Source: Caldithrix abyssi DSM 13497
GTDB lineage: Bacteria > Electryoneota > AABM5-125-24 > Hatepunaeales > Hatepunaeaceae
Assembly: GCA_945865405.1 (NCBI GenBank)
Contig: CAMBDS010000010.1
Location: 1 to 64,000 of the forward strand
Reading direction: 5' to 3'
DNA: 64,000 nt
Each line of letters begins with the position of its first letter. Position 1 is the stretch's first letter. The position numbers were made by a program, and so were the translations under genes. The notes below the pieces were generated by a model. That model saw nothing but the letters and a program-made list of their open reading frames with translations, was not told the origin of the DNA and did not search any database. Positions 33,162 through 41,778 of this stretch are shown here, piece by piece.

Positions 33162-33956
33162 ATGAGCGACGCAGCAAATCCCGAACATGGCGGCGAAGGC
33201 GAAGGCCACCACCACAAACGCCACAAACACGCCAAACACCCCCATCACGGCGGCGCCTGGAAAGTAGCCTATGCCGACTTCGTTACTGCACTATTGGCGC
33301 TTTTCATCGTGCTTTGGGTGCTTGGGCAGGACGACAAGGTAAAAGAAGCAGTCCAAGCCTACTTCCGCGACCCGACCGGCTACTCGAAGGTTGGCGGCGT
33401 CCCGTTCACGGTTGGGAAAGGCGCAACGATCTCGCCAGCCGATGGCGCAGTCAAAGCAGCTATGGAAAAGAAGCTCGAAGAGGATTTGAAGCATCTGGAA
33501 GAGATGCTGGAAGAGACGGAGGAGCTGAAGAAGTTCTCCGATCAGATTGTCTTTGAGCTGACCGATGAAGGGATTCGGATGGAGTTCCGCGACGCGCCGA
33601 AGTTCAGCTTCTTCCGCATCGGTTCAGCGCAGGTTTCGCCGGAGTTAGAGGAGATTTTCCGCGTCCTTACGCCTGAAGTCGTCAGAATGGACTATCCGGT
33701 GGTGATCGAAGGCCATACCGACGACCGCGCCTACGGGACGAAGGACTACACGAACTGGGAGCTTTCCGCCGACCGCGCGAACGCGATCCGGCGGACAATG
33801 CTTTATTACGGCCTGCATAAGGAGCGCATTTCTGAAGTGCGATCCTACGCCTCGACGAAGTTGCTGAAGCCTTCCGAGCCGCTCGCCGAAGAGAACCGCC
33901 GCGTCTCGATACTTTTAAAGAGCCCGTTGTTTAAACTCAACGCCGCCAAACCGTAA
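33162..33956 (+). CDS. motB: Flagellar motor stator protein MotB
   Basis: Second stator subunit, 264 residues. One N-terminal membrane helix, WKVAYADFVTALLALFIVLWVL, contains the ion-carrying aspartate (Asp39). A plug/linker segment and an OmpA-like peptidoglycan-binding domain follow (VVIEGHTDDRAYGTKDYTNWELSADRANAIRRTML). The cytoplasmic N-terminus has a striking His/Lys-rich stretch (EGHHHKRHKHAKHPHHGG, residues about 14-31), which could bind metal but is unproven. Confidence 0.95.
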   Translation: MSDAANPEHGGEGEGHHHKRHKHAKHPHHGGAWKVAYADFVTALLALFIVLWVLGQDDKVKEAVQAYFRDPTGYSKVGGVPFTVGKGATISPADGAVKAAMEKKLEEDLKHLEEMLEETEELKKFSDQIVFELTDEGIRMEFRDAPKFSFFRIGSAQVSPELEEIFRVLTPEVVRMDYPVVIEGHTDDRAYGTKDYTNWELSADRANAIRRTMLYYGLHKERISEVRSYASTKLLKPSEPLAEENRRVSILLKSPLFKLNAAKP

Positions 33957-34476
33957 GTGAGGAATAATTACTGTCAGACTTAAGTCTGACAGTAATAGTA
34001 ATTTAAGCGTTAGCATTCAATTTTATCTTCACATCGTCACAATCGTCACAGGGCCTATTGGATAGGAATCTGTGGCGATTTTTATTTTTATTTTCCGTCA
34101 TCAACTTCACAGAATCGGTTGGCGGGGGGTATTCAAAAATCGTCATAATCGTCATTTCTTGAATGTGACTGGTGACTAGTTAACTGGTGACTTGTCGATT
34201 GTCTATTATAGACGATAATATACGAAATAAATTGGCAAAATGCAAGTGATTTGTGGGGAATATTGAAGTAGAAAGAAGAAAGTGGAAAGGATCCCCGGCT
34301 TCAGAGAAGCCGGGCTATGCTACGGAAATGTGCCTCCATGTTACGCTTCGCTTGAAACATGGAGGGAACAAAGTAGCGTGGACAATTGTCCACGCTACTG
34401 CATCAAGCCGACTACTCGTTCGGTCAGGTCTTGAAGACCTGACCGAACAGACCGGTAGGGTGAGCAGCTGTCCACC
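33957..34476. other. 520-nt intergenic region packed with hairpins
   Basis: No gene is supported. After a perfect 28-bp palindrome (33968-33995) and an AT-rich stretch there are five hairpins in a row: CCCGGCTTC/GAAGCCGGG (34292-34313), CCTCCATGTT/AACATGGAGG (34331-34365), GTAGCGTGGACAATTGTCCACGCTAC (34374-34399), CGGTCAGGTCTTGAAGACCTGACCG (34420-34444) and TAGGGTG/CACCCTA (34456-34480). They differ from one another in sequence. The last one runs into the end of the minus-strand gene. Confidence 0.75.
33968..33995 (+). repeat. Perfect 28-bp palindrome after motB
   Basis: TTACTGTCAGACTT followed by its exact complement AAGTCTGACAGTAA, 11 nt after the motB stop. There is no T-run on the plus side, so it is a hairpin or a protein-binding site rather than a standard terminator. 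Confidence 0.8.
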
Positions 34477-36858
34477 CTATCGCATTAAGACGACTTTGCG
34501 GGTGGAGATTTCTGTGTCGGACTGGAGGCGGACGAGATAGACTCCGGCGGGGACGGAGGAGGCGTTCCAAGAGAGGGATGAGGGATGAGGGATGAGGGAT
34601 GAAGATTGCTTCACTTCGTTCGCAAAGACGAGGGAAGAGAGGTTGGCAACCTCCCTGCCGGTGACGTCGTAGATAGCCAAACTGACCCCCCCTACCCCCC
34701 CTGCAATAGCATGGGGGGATTGCGTGCCCCCCCAGCGAGCGGTGGGGAAGCCAGAGAACCGTATCGTCAGCATCGAGTTGAACGGATTCGGCGAGACAGA
34801 TAGCAACCCAACGTCAGTGGGGCGGGCATCCTGTCCGCCACCCCCCACCCCCAAGTCCCGCACAGTTACTTCCCAAGTCACGGTGTCCGCCTCAACCGAA
34901 TCAGCCACAATGGCAGACACTTGGTAGTGCGGATTTAAATCCGCACTACCGGCAAAGCTCCACTCCAGCGCAACCGTGTCCTCCGCCGCAACCTCCCCAT
35001 CGACAAGCCACTGAATGCTGAGCGACTCGTTCTCCGGCTCGGACGGCACAACCTCGAAGTGGACGACGCCGTCCGGCTCAACGTCAAATGCAAGCGCCTC
35101 TGGAATATAGGCTTGAATTGTACCTTTTACAAACACATTCCAGACTACGGAATCAGAAGATTCCCAGCGATACGCTTTTCCTACGACGCTGTAGCTTCCT
35201 GAATGAGGGAACGTAATAGTTGCGCTTGAGTCCTCGCCGACTTGCTCTGATTGGCCGTTGTTGAGATTTGTGACCGTCCAGAGGTAAGCAGGTTCAACAT
35301 CGCCGATAAACCTTACGGTGTCGATAGCAAAAGTAAGAGAATCGCCACGATTTACTGAGATGTTTAGGGTGTCAGGAGTGAAAGCCGATATGTAAAGGTC
35401 GGTGACTGTGACGTGCCAGCGGATGGAGATTCTCAATTCTTCGGCTTCGACAATGCACTGGATTTCGGTTTGACCGCCTTCTCGAAACACTACTTTAACA
35501 CTTGACGAGTCGGATTCGATCGGTTGCCCGCCTACTTCCCAATTGAAATCAAGCCTTAACTGATCGTTATTTCTGACAATTACGGCAAAATTAACGGTGT
35601 CATCGACTAGAACGTTAAAAACTGTGTCTTGCGGGGTGTAGCTGATGAAACCTATGCCCATCGGTTGTGGTTCAAGCTTTACGACCAACCCATTTAACTC
35701 CGTATCGTTGCGATTAGAATGTACACGGCCTACGGCGACTATCGAGTTGTTGTGATCCTCGATTACAGAAAAGAATCCGTGTCTCGCCTGAGCACCCTGC
35801 CCGAAGCCATCTTCCTCTCTAAGCTCAATAAGTTGCTGCCAACGAATTGATCCATCTGGCCTGACCCTCATCGCAGCTGGACGATAACGCTCACCCGGAG
35901 ATTGAAAACCAACCAAAACAAATCCTCGATCATCCAACCGCGCAATGCCGTTGCAGTATTCTACGAAGTTATCTTCACCAAAGTGATAGCGCGTATTCCA
36001 GATTTCTTCGCCGCGTGCATCGATTCGTAACAATCCAAAATCCACACTACTATCAACTCGATTTCTTGAAACAATTCCTGTAAGCGCAAAACCACCGTCA
36101 CCAGACGAGACCAAGCCGCGACAGCTCCCGTAAGCGTCGATTGGATAATAGTGTGACCAGATCGGTTCGCCCTCTTCTTCAATCGAGGCTTTGACTGCCC
36201 AGAATTCCGATTGGCTGCGCTCTTCGTTCCACCCCTGACCAGCGGCAACGACTCCGCCGTCGGTCTCTCGAATTCCCCAGAATTCGTTAAGATATGTCTC
36301 CCCTCCGCGGACGAAGCCGTATGAATTTTCCCAAATCAGGTCGCCCTGACCATCAATGCAGACAAGGCGGGCACGGGTTCCCGGACCAGTTCTTCCCGTG
36401 AGTAAAAAATTGCCGTTTTTCAACTCGATAACGGCGTTGCAATTAAGGTTGCTATAATTGTTTAGCCAAATCATGTCACCTTCGGAACTTAACCGCAGAA
36501 GAGTGAAAAGCCCGTTTGAGACTCCGCCGACAACCAGGTCTGCGTTATCGGCTTCAATTATACTATATCCTGCATCAGAAACATTTTGGTTGCCAAATTG
36601 TTCGGACCAGTTAACTTCTCCCGCTTCTGAAAGAGAGACCACCAAGATATCATTCGTAGCAACGCCGCCGCCACGTTCACCTTTCGTTCCACAGAGCGCA
36701 TAATCTCCGTTCTCGCAGGCGTATACATCGAGGAAACACTCGGAGCCGCCATCGTCGAACTCCTTCATCCAAAGGACGTTTGGTTGGGCGTAGACATTGG
36801 AGCTGTAGTGCGGGAGGAGAATTTGAGCGAGTATAATGGTGACGAAACAATATTTCAT
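34477..36858 (-). CDS. Large secreted protein with propeller-like repeats and type IX sorting domain
   Basis: ATG 36858 gives a signal peptide (IILAQILLPHYSSNVYAQ). The first 400 residues repeat a pattern of GDYALCGTKGE, LVVGGVSNG, FLLTGRTG, GFALTGIVS, GFVLVGFQS blades, a beta-propeller type common in FCB surface proteins. Three Ig/PKD-like domains follow, then a C-terminal sorting domain (SVSPNPFNSMLTIRF ... LAIYDVTGREVANL ... VPAGVYLVRL ... KVVLMR). Within the sorting domain two loops are encoded by repeats. TARWGGTQSPHAIAGGVGG comes from G-rich elements, and VFANEVKQSSSLIPHPSSL comes from a GATGAGG period-7 repeat plus a flanking sequence. Confidence 0.85.
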   Translation of the reverse strand: MKYCFVTIILAQILLPHYSSNVYAQPNVLWMKEFDDGGSECFLDVYACENGDYALCGTKGERGGGVATNDILVVSLSEAGEVNWSEQFGNQNVSDAGYSIIEADNADLVVGGVSNGLFTLLRLSSEGDMIWLNNYSNLNCNAVIELKNGNFLLTGRTGPGTRARLVCIDGQGDLIWENSYGFVRGGETYLNEFWGIRETDGGVVAAGQGWNEERSQSEFWAVKASIEEEGEPIWSHYYPIDAYGSCRGLVSSGDGGFALTGIVSRNRVDSSVDFGLLRIDARGEEIWNTRYHFGEDNFVEYCNGIARLDDRGFVLVGFQSPGERYRPAAMRVRPDGSIRWQQLIELREEDGFGQGAQARHGFFSVIEDHNNSIVAVGRVHSNRNDTELNGLVVKLEPQPMGIGFISYTPQDTVFNVLVDDTVNFAVIVRNNDQLRLDFNWEVGGQPIESDSSSVKVVFREGGQTEIQCIVEAEELRISIRWHVTVTDLYISAFTPDTLNISVNRGDSLTFAIDTVRFIGDVEPAYLWTVTNLNNGQSEQVGEDSSATITFPHSGSYSVVGKAYRWESSDSVVWNVFVKGTIQAYIPEALAFDVEPDGVVHFEVVPSEPENESLSIQWLVDGEVAAEDTVALEWSFAGSADLNPHYQVSAIVADSVEADTVTWEVTVRDLGVGGGGQDARPTDVGLLSVSPNPFNSMLTIRFSGFPTARWGGTQSPHAIAGGVGGVSLAIYDVTGREVANLSSLVFANEVKQSSSLIPHPSSLSWNASSVPAGVYLVRLQSDTEISTRKVVLMR
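34575..34602 (+). repeat. Period-7 tandem repeat (GGGATGA x4) inside a coding region
   Basis: Four perfect GGGATGA units. On the coding (minus) strand they encode the SLIPHPSSL-like loop of the sorting domain. Confidence 0.9.
34682..34747 (+). repeat. G-rich hairpin elements (E2 and E1, inverted) inside a coding region
   Basis: The complement of this stretch carries the E2 core (GCAATCCCCCCATGCTATTGCA, then two G-tracts) seen at 63921, next to an E1-like CCCCACCGCTCGCTGG-type piece. It is translated in frame as the WGGTQSPHAIAGGVGG loop of the sorting domain. Confidence 0.85.
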
Positions 36859-36945
36859 TTTCGATACTCGGTATCTAATGGTGTTGGGCGCTTTCTTGCC
36901 GGTAGAAAAGTGTTTCAATTACTGTAAAGTAATCAGTAATGGTAT

Positions 36946-36975
36946 GAGCCGACCAAAAGTCATTTTGGTCGGCTC
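36946..36975 (-). terminator. Terminator-like hairpin between two minus-strand genes
   Basis: A perfect 13-bp stem (GAGCCGACCAAAA with TTTTGGTCGGCTC) and a 4-nt loop lie directly downstream of the minus-strand gene ending at 36985. No T-run follows, so termination is likely but not certain. Confidence 0.55.
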
Positions 36976-36984
36976 AACAACTTG

Positions 36985-37386
36985 TCATTCAATTTCGGTA
37001 AAGACCGTCCACTCGAAAGTTTCCGGGTCGGATTCCCAAAAAGTTTGAGTATCTCCACCGGGCATATCCCCATGCCAAGGAAGCAACACCCGAACTCTCC
37101 ATCTTAACGGTATGGATTGAAATGTGTATTTGTATTCTCCCAGCCCGAAATCATCTTCATCAGCATCAACCCATTCTGTCCACACATTCGTAGCGGTCTC
37201 CACCGAAAATTGGACACCGGCTCCGAGGACAGGTTCACTTAGGATATTGTCTTCCAGGAATACATAGCGAATTTCCACTGCCGAAGCCATCTCCGGCTGG
37301 GGCCACCAGAGTCTCAGACCAGCTTGAGCGATGAACGCGACGACGATGGTCATCAGCGCGATTTTTCCGAATTTCTTCCAGTTCAT
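36985..37386 (-). CDS. Exported or membrane-anchored protein of unknown function
   Basis: ATG 37386 is preceded by TTGGAGAAGAA and gives a 133-residue protein. It has an N-terminal hydrophobic segment (IALMTIVVAFIAQAGLRLWW) and a beta-rich, acidic, Trp-rich remainder (TNVWTEWVDADEDDFGLGEYKYTFQSIPLRWRVRVLLPWHGDMPGG). It has no recognisable family. The longer frame back to 37527 runs through hairpin DNA and is rejected. Confidence 0.65.
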   Translation of the reverse strand: MNWKKFGKIALMTIVVAFIAQAGLRLWWPQPEMASAVEIRYVFLEDNILSEPVLGAGVQFSVETATNVWTEWVDADEDDFGLGEYKYTFQSIPLRWRVRVLLPWHGDMPGGDTQTFWESDPETFEWTVFTEIE

Positions 37387-37638
37387 TTCTTCTCCAATGA
37401 TTTGCGCTTGACGCGCAATTTTTGTATCTTGGAGGTGCATCCGTTTCACGACGGACGCACCTCCACAATTAAGAGCGTCTCTTCTTGCTTTCCGGGCATC
37501 AGAGAGACGCTCGTGGTTTTTGACCACCGAGTTCTTTTAAGCAAAAAACCCGCTTCAAGGATCGGCACAGCTCTTTGGAAAGCTTGAGCCAATCCCCGGA
37601 GCGGGGCTTTAACTTTTGGGCAACCTAAGTTGTAGGGA

Positions 37639-37673
37639 GGTGCAAGGTGCAAGGTGCAAGGTGCAAGGTGCAA
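37639..37673 (+). repeat. Period-7 tandem repeat (GGTGCAA x5)
   Basis: Five perfect copies of GGTGCAA in tandem, the cleanest of the period-7 repeats. Confidence 0.95.
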
Positions 37674-37924
37674 GAAAAAGATGTGACCATTTTGCTTCCG
37701 ATGAAAGGTCTAAAGAGCTCTTTTCAGTATCGACCACTACAATATAATAGCCTCATGAGGGCATTGCAAGAGGTTGGGAAAGTAATTTCTTTGATGATTG
37801 GTGCCGGATCGGGAAAATGGCAACGTAAAGTGAAGAATGTGAAAGGGTTAAGGCGTGAATAGTAAGAGAAATCATGGCTATCTGCCCTGTGTCAAGTACG
37901 GGGGAGACCTTGCGCCGGTATGAA

Positions 37925-37950
37925 AAGCTGAAGCAAGCTTCAGCACTCCG
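37925..37950 (-). repeat. Family D palindrome (AAGCTTGCTT type), copy 1
   Basis: AGCTGAAGCAAGCTTCAGCACTCCG; on the minus strand it reads CGGAGTGCTGAAGCTTGCTT. It shares the CGGAGTGC head and the central AAGCTTGC with copies at 42693, 49175, 55478, 57735 and 59480. Confidence 0.75.
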
Positions 37951-37964
37951 AGACGGTAGTCCCT

Positions 37965-38870
37965 CTACATCAACAACAACGACAAGTCCATCACCTTCAC
38001 CGAATGAGTCAACGCACCTATCGAGATATAGCCGACCCCCGACTCTGCGTAGTCGTTGATATTGCTGATGGTTATCCCTCCCGTCGCCTCAAACTCGATA
38101 GACTCGTCATCTTCAAGCATCGACAACCGGCAATAGAGTATCTCCTCAGGCGTCATATTGTCGAACATGATCCTGTCAGGCTTAGCGGCCAAGGCTTCCT
38201 GGAACTCGCCGAAATCCCTCACCTCCACCATCACCCTCACTCTCCTTCTCCCCCACACCGACTCCCGGCAAGCGGCCACCGCTTTGGAGATTCCCCCCGC
38301 CGCGGCGACGTGGTTCTCTTTAATGAGAAAGGCATCGTACAACGCGTAGCGATGGTTGACGCCGCCGCCGATCCGCACCGAAGCTTTGTCAAGGTAACGC
38401 AGACCCGGAGCGGTTTTCCGGGTTTCGCCAACTTTGGCTTTGGTTTCGGCAATTGCTTCGACGTACTCCATCGTCATTGAAGCGATCCCGCAACACCTTC
38501 CCATCAGGTTAAGAGCCGACCTTTCGCCCGAAAGTATCGCCGCTGTCAATCCTGAAATTTTAGTGATCTCTGTACCAGCCTCGACGTATTCACCATCGGC
38601 TTTTAGAAAAGTATATTTCAACTTTTTATCGAGCGACTTAAACACTTCTGACGCAACGAGTTGCCCCGCAATAACTCCATTGGATTTGGCGATGATTACA
38701 GCCTGAGCCTTCTGACCGGCAGGCACAGTTGCCGAAGTTGTAATGTCTCCCCGACTGCCGAGATCTTCCACCAAGGCACGACGGATGATCGCCTTCACCA
38801 GACGGTTGACAGGGATGAAAGAGGAAAGCGAATTTCCCTCTTTCCTCTTTCCTCTTTCATCTTTAGTCAT
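37965..38870 (-). CDS. nadC: Nicotinate-nucleotide pyrophosphorylase (quinolinate phosphoribosyltransferase)
   Basis: Converts quinolinate and PRPP to nicotinate mononucleotide in NAD synthesis. Family motifs: RALVEDLGSRGDITTSATVPAGQKA, SGERSALNLMGRCCGIASMT, ETRKTAPGLRYLDKASVRIGGGVNHRYALYDAFLIKENHV, VEVRDFGEFQEAL, MFDNMTPEE and FEATGGITISNINDYAESGVGYISIGALTHS. From ATG 38870 it overlaps the end of polA by 8 nt. The first 20 residues or so are Lys/Arg/Glu-rich and come from a CCTCTTT period-7 repeat, so the original start may have been further in, for example GTG 38798. Confidence 0.93.
   Translation of the reverse strand: MTKDERGKRKEGNSLSSFIPVNRLVKAIIRRALVEDLGSRGDITTSATVPAGQKAQAVIIAKSNGVIAGQLVASEVFKSLDKKLKYTFLKADGEYVEAGTEITKISGLTAAILSGERSALNLMGRCCGIASMTMEYVEAIAETKAKVGETRKTAPGLRYLDKASVRIGGGVNHRYALYDAFLIKENHVAAAGGISKAVAACRESVWGRRRVRVMVEVRDFGEFQEALAAKPDRIMFDNMTPEEILYCRLSMLEDDESIEFEATGGITISNINDYAESGVGYISIGALTHSVKVMDLSLLLM
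38837..38864 (+). repeat. Period-7 tandem repeat (CCTCTTT) at the polA/nadC junction
   Basis: Units CCTCTTT three times and CATCTTT cover the polA stop region and the first codons of nadC on the minus strand. Confidence 0.85.
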
Positions 38871-41703
38871 GCGCATCGAGCCAGTTGTCACCGACGCCGA
38901 CTCCGACCTCAATCGGCACTGAAAACTCCATTGCGCCCGCCATGACTTCGCGAAGTCGTTTGGAGAGCGCCTCGATCTCATCGACAGGTGTCTCGAAAAC
39001 CAATTCGTCGTGAACCTGCAACAACATCCGCGCCTTGAAGCTCTCCTTTTCGAGCATTTCGTGGACGCCCAACATCGCCATCTTGATGAGATCTGCCGCC
39101 GAGCCTTGTATCGGCGTATTGACCGCGATGCGCTCGGCAAGCGAGCGGATGTTGAAGTTCTTGGCGTTGATGTCGGGCAGCGGGCGCTTCCTTCCCATCA
39201 TCGTCGATACATATTCGTCAACTTTCGCATTGGCGACGATCTCATCGATGTACTCCTTGACCCGCGAAAACTGCGTGAAATAGGCTTCGATGAACTCGCG
39301 CGCTCTTGCTCTTGTGATGCCCAGCCGTTGTGCCAGACCAAACTCACCCATCCCGTAGAGCACCCCGAAGTTCACCTCCTTGGCCTGGCGACGCATATCC
39401 GACGTCACCTCCTCCGGGGTCACTCCGAACATCCACGCTGATGTAGCACGGTGGATATCCATCCCCGACGTGAAGGCAGACTTCAGCCGCTCGTCACCGG
39501 AAAGATGCGCCATGATGCGCAGTTCGATCTGCGAATAGTCTGCCGATAAGATCTTCCAGCCCGGCTCACCCGGCACGAACGCTTTGCGGATGCGGCCTCC
39601 ATCCTCAGACCTGATCGGGATGTTCTGCAGGTTGGGGTCGGTCGAGGAAAGCCTGCCGGTCGCGGCGATGACCTGACTGTACGACGTATGGACGCGGCGG
39701 GTGATCGGGTGAACCATCAGCGGCAAAGCGTCGATATAGGTTGACTTCAGCTTGGTCAGGTGGCGGTAGCGCAGCAGCTTCGCGGGCAATTCATGCACCG
39801 GAGCCAGACGTTCCAGCTCATCGACGTCGGTGGAGTATCCGGTCTTGTTCTTCTTGCCGGGGGGTAAGCCTAATTTATCGTAAAGGACGTTGGCGAGCTG
39901 GTGCGTTGAGTTGAGGTTGAACGGAAAGCCTGCCAGTTCATGGACTTCACCGACAAGGCGCTCATTCTCGCGGCGAAATTCTTCGGATAGCTCCGCCAGT
40001 AGCTTCAGGTCGAGAGCCACCCCTGTCTTCTCCATCTTGAGCAGAACCGGCAGGAGGGGAAGCTCCTGTTTGTAGAGCAACTTACTAAAGTCGCCCGCTT
40101 CGATCCTTGGGATGAAGAGATTGGTCAGGCGTAACGCAACATCGGCATCTTCACAAGCGTATTCGCTGACCTTTTCGACCGGCGCATCGGCCATGTTGGT
40201 CTGCTTGGTGCCCGAGCCGATCAGCGACGAGGTCGGGATCTTGCGGATGTCGAGATGGACTTCAGCCAAGTGATCGATGCCGTGCTGCCTTGCCGAAGAG
40301 TCGAGAATATGCGAGGCCAGCATCGTATCGAAGACAACACCCCCGACCGTCACATCATAGCAACTGAGTACCAACAGGTCATACTTCAGGTTCTGTCCCG
40401 ACTTGGCAATGTGAGGATCGGCGTAGAATGGCTTCAAACGGTCAAGAAGGTAGGCAAGTTCGCGGGTGATGTCTGGGCGCAACCATGGCGGAGGAGGCGC
40501 TTTGAACGCCTCTGGAACCCCTTCAAACGCATTGACGGCGACATAGAAAGCCTCGCCCTCGTTCAACGAGAACGACATGCCGATAAGCTCCGCCTTCATC
40601 GAGTCTATCGATGTCGTCTCGGTGTCGATAGCGACAATCGTGTTACCCGGTTTACCCCCAACGACAGGTTTATCGCTGCGGCACGCCTCCAACCTTTCGA
40701 TCAGCAAATCAAGGCTTGCCAAATCTTTGACAAGGTAATAATCCCTCTTCATCGTCGATTCGACTGGAGCTTCGGCGGTTGCCGCGTCACCGGTGTAGAA
40801 GAGGCTCTGTTCGCCCTGAACACCGATCCCGGAGACTGCGTCGATCTGCGTGAGGATGTTCTTGAATTCGAGATCGACTAACTTCTTGCGCAACTGATCG
40901 TTGGTGATTGGACCGAACAAAAGATCGTTGGGTTGAACAGGCAAAGCCACAGCCGTATCGATAGTGACAAGCTCGCGGGACAACCTCGCCTGATCAGCGA
41001 AGTTTATCAGCGATTCCCTTAGCTTCGGCTTTTCGACTTCGCCCGCATGCTCAAGGACACTCGCAATCGACCCGTACTTTTGAATCAGTAGCTGCGCCGT
41101 CTTTTCGCCGACGCCGGGAACGCCGGGAACGTTATCCGACGTGTCGCCCATCAGTCCGAGTACGTCGATCACCTGTTCCGGTGGAACGCCGAACTTCAGG
41201 ATCACTTCCGGTATCCCAAGCACCTCGGCGGCGTCGCCAGTTCGACCGGAAGGCAGGCGGTAAATTTTCACTCGGTCATCGACAAGCTGGAGGAAATCCT
41301 TGTCACCGGAAACTATGAACACCTCGAAATCGCTCTCGCGGCCCTGTCTTGCCAGTGTTCCGATGATGTCGTCCGCCTCAAACCCGTCGAGCCGAAGTTG
41401 TGGGATATTCATCAGATCGATCATCTCGCGGAGCAGTGGGAGTTGGGCGCGGATACCTTCGTCAAGAGGCCCTCGCGTCGCTTTGTAGGCATCGAAGCGG
41501 ATATGGCGGAATGTCGGTGCGGCGGTATCGAAGCAAAGCGCGAGACGGTCCGGTTTTTCCTTGCGAATAACCGAGAGCAGGCTCGACATAAATCCGTACA
41601 CCATCCCGACATCCATGCCCCGGCTGGTCAGAGCCGATCTGCCGCTGAAGGCGTGAAAACTGCGGTGGACGAGAGCCGACCCGTCGAAAAGAAATAGGCG
41701 CAT
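38863..41703 (-). CDS. polA: DNA polymerase I
   Basis: The 946-residue three-domain repair and Okazaki-fragment polymerase. The N-terminal 5'-3' flap nuclease has LFDGSALVHRSFHAF, DGFEADDIIGTLA, VSGDKDFLQLV and GLMGDTSDNVPGVPGVGEKTA. The 3'-5' exonuclease domain has VAIDTETTSIDSM (about residue 357) and SGQNLKYDLLVL, so proofreading looks intact. The polymerase domain has motif A DYSQIELRIMAHLSGD (about 719), motif B RRQAKEVNFGVLYGMGEFGL and motif C LLQVHDELVFE (about 898). It is followed by nadC with an 8-nt overlap. Confidence 0.97.
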   Translation of the reverse strand: MRLFLFDGSALVHRSFHAFSGRSALTSRGMDVGMVYGFMSSLLSVIRKEKPDRLALCFDTAAPTFRHIRFDAYKATRGPLDEGIRAQLPLLREMIDLMNIPQLRLDGFEADDIIGTLARQGRESDFEVFIVSGDKDFLQLVDDRVKIYRLPSGRTGDAAEVLGIPEVILKFGVPPEQVIDVLGLMGDTSDNVPGVPGVGEKTAQLLIQKYGSIASVLEHAGEVEKPKLRESLINFADQARLSRELVTIDTAVALPVQPNDLLFGPITNDQLRKKLVDLEFKNILTQIDAVSGIGVQGEQSLFYTGDAATAEAPVESTMKRDYYLVKDLASLDLLIERLEACRSDKPVVGGKPGNTIVAIDTETTSIDSMKAELIGMSFSLNEGEAFYVAVNAFEGVPEAFKAPPPPWLRPDITRELAYLLDRLKPFYADPHIAKSGQNLKYDLLVLSCYDVTVGGVVFDTMLASHILDSSARQHGIDHLAEVHLDIRKIPTSSLIGSGTKQTNMADAPVEKVSEYACEDADVALRLTNLFIPRIEAGDFSKLLYKQELPLLPVLLKMEKTGVALDLKLLAELSEEFRRENERLVGEVHELAGFPFNLNSTHQLANVLYDKLGLPPGKKNKTGYSTDVDELERLAPVHELPAKLLRYRHLTKLKSTYIDALPLMVHPITRRVHTSYSQVIAATGRLSSTDPNLQNIPIRSEDGGRIRKAFVPGEPGWKILSADYSQIELRIMAHLSGDERLKSAFTSGMDIHRATSAWMFGVTPEEVTSDMRRQAKEVNFGVLYGMGEFGLAQRLGITRARAREFIEAYFTQFSRVKEYIDEIVANAKVDEYVSTMMGRKRPLPDINAKNFNIRSLAERIAVNTPIQGSAADLIKMAMLGVHEMLEKESFKARMLLQVHDELVFETPVDEIEALSKRLREVMAGAMEFSVPIEVGVGVGDNWLDAHD

Positions 41704-41740
41704 AATCTATTCTGATTTGTAATTGAAGTTGTGGTAGGAA

Positions 41741-41769
41741 AAAATAGCAGAAGAAAACGCAGAGTGCAA
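41741..41769 (-). promoter_or_regulatory. Candidate polA promoter
   Basis: On the minus strand TTGCAC (41769-41764), a 17-nt spacer and TATTTT (41746-41741), 38 nt upstream of the polA ATG. Confidence 0.45.
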
Positions 41770-41778
41770 ATGCTTTTG

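Larger units (their letters stand above)
37387..37964. other. 578-nt intergenic region with hairpins and tandem repeats
   Basis: No gene is supported. It contains TTGCGC/GCGCAA (37402-37418), a 13-bp hairpin GGAGGTGCATCCG/CGGACGCACCTCC with one mismatch (37431-37464), GAGCGTCTCT/AGAGACGCTC (37473-37512), the CCCCGGAGCGGGG hairpin near 37595, five GGTGCAA units (37639-37673) and a family D element (37925-37950). Confidence 0.7.

Noticed and set aside
34253-34540. 95-codon frame after motB
   Set aside because: It is composed of consecutive hairpin repeats and has no ribosome site; the reading frame reflects palindromes without stops.
37639-37673. Tandem repeats as a CRISPR array
   Set aside because: Units are 7 nt without spacers, and no cas genes are present. 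The other tandem arrays fail for the same reason.
37965-39140. Long N-terminal extension of NadC
   Set aside because: Residues before ATG 38870 are an antisense-free shadow of the polA 3' end in another frame (Arg/Ser/Cys-rich) and do not belong to NadC.
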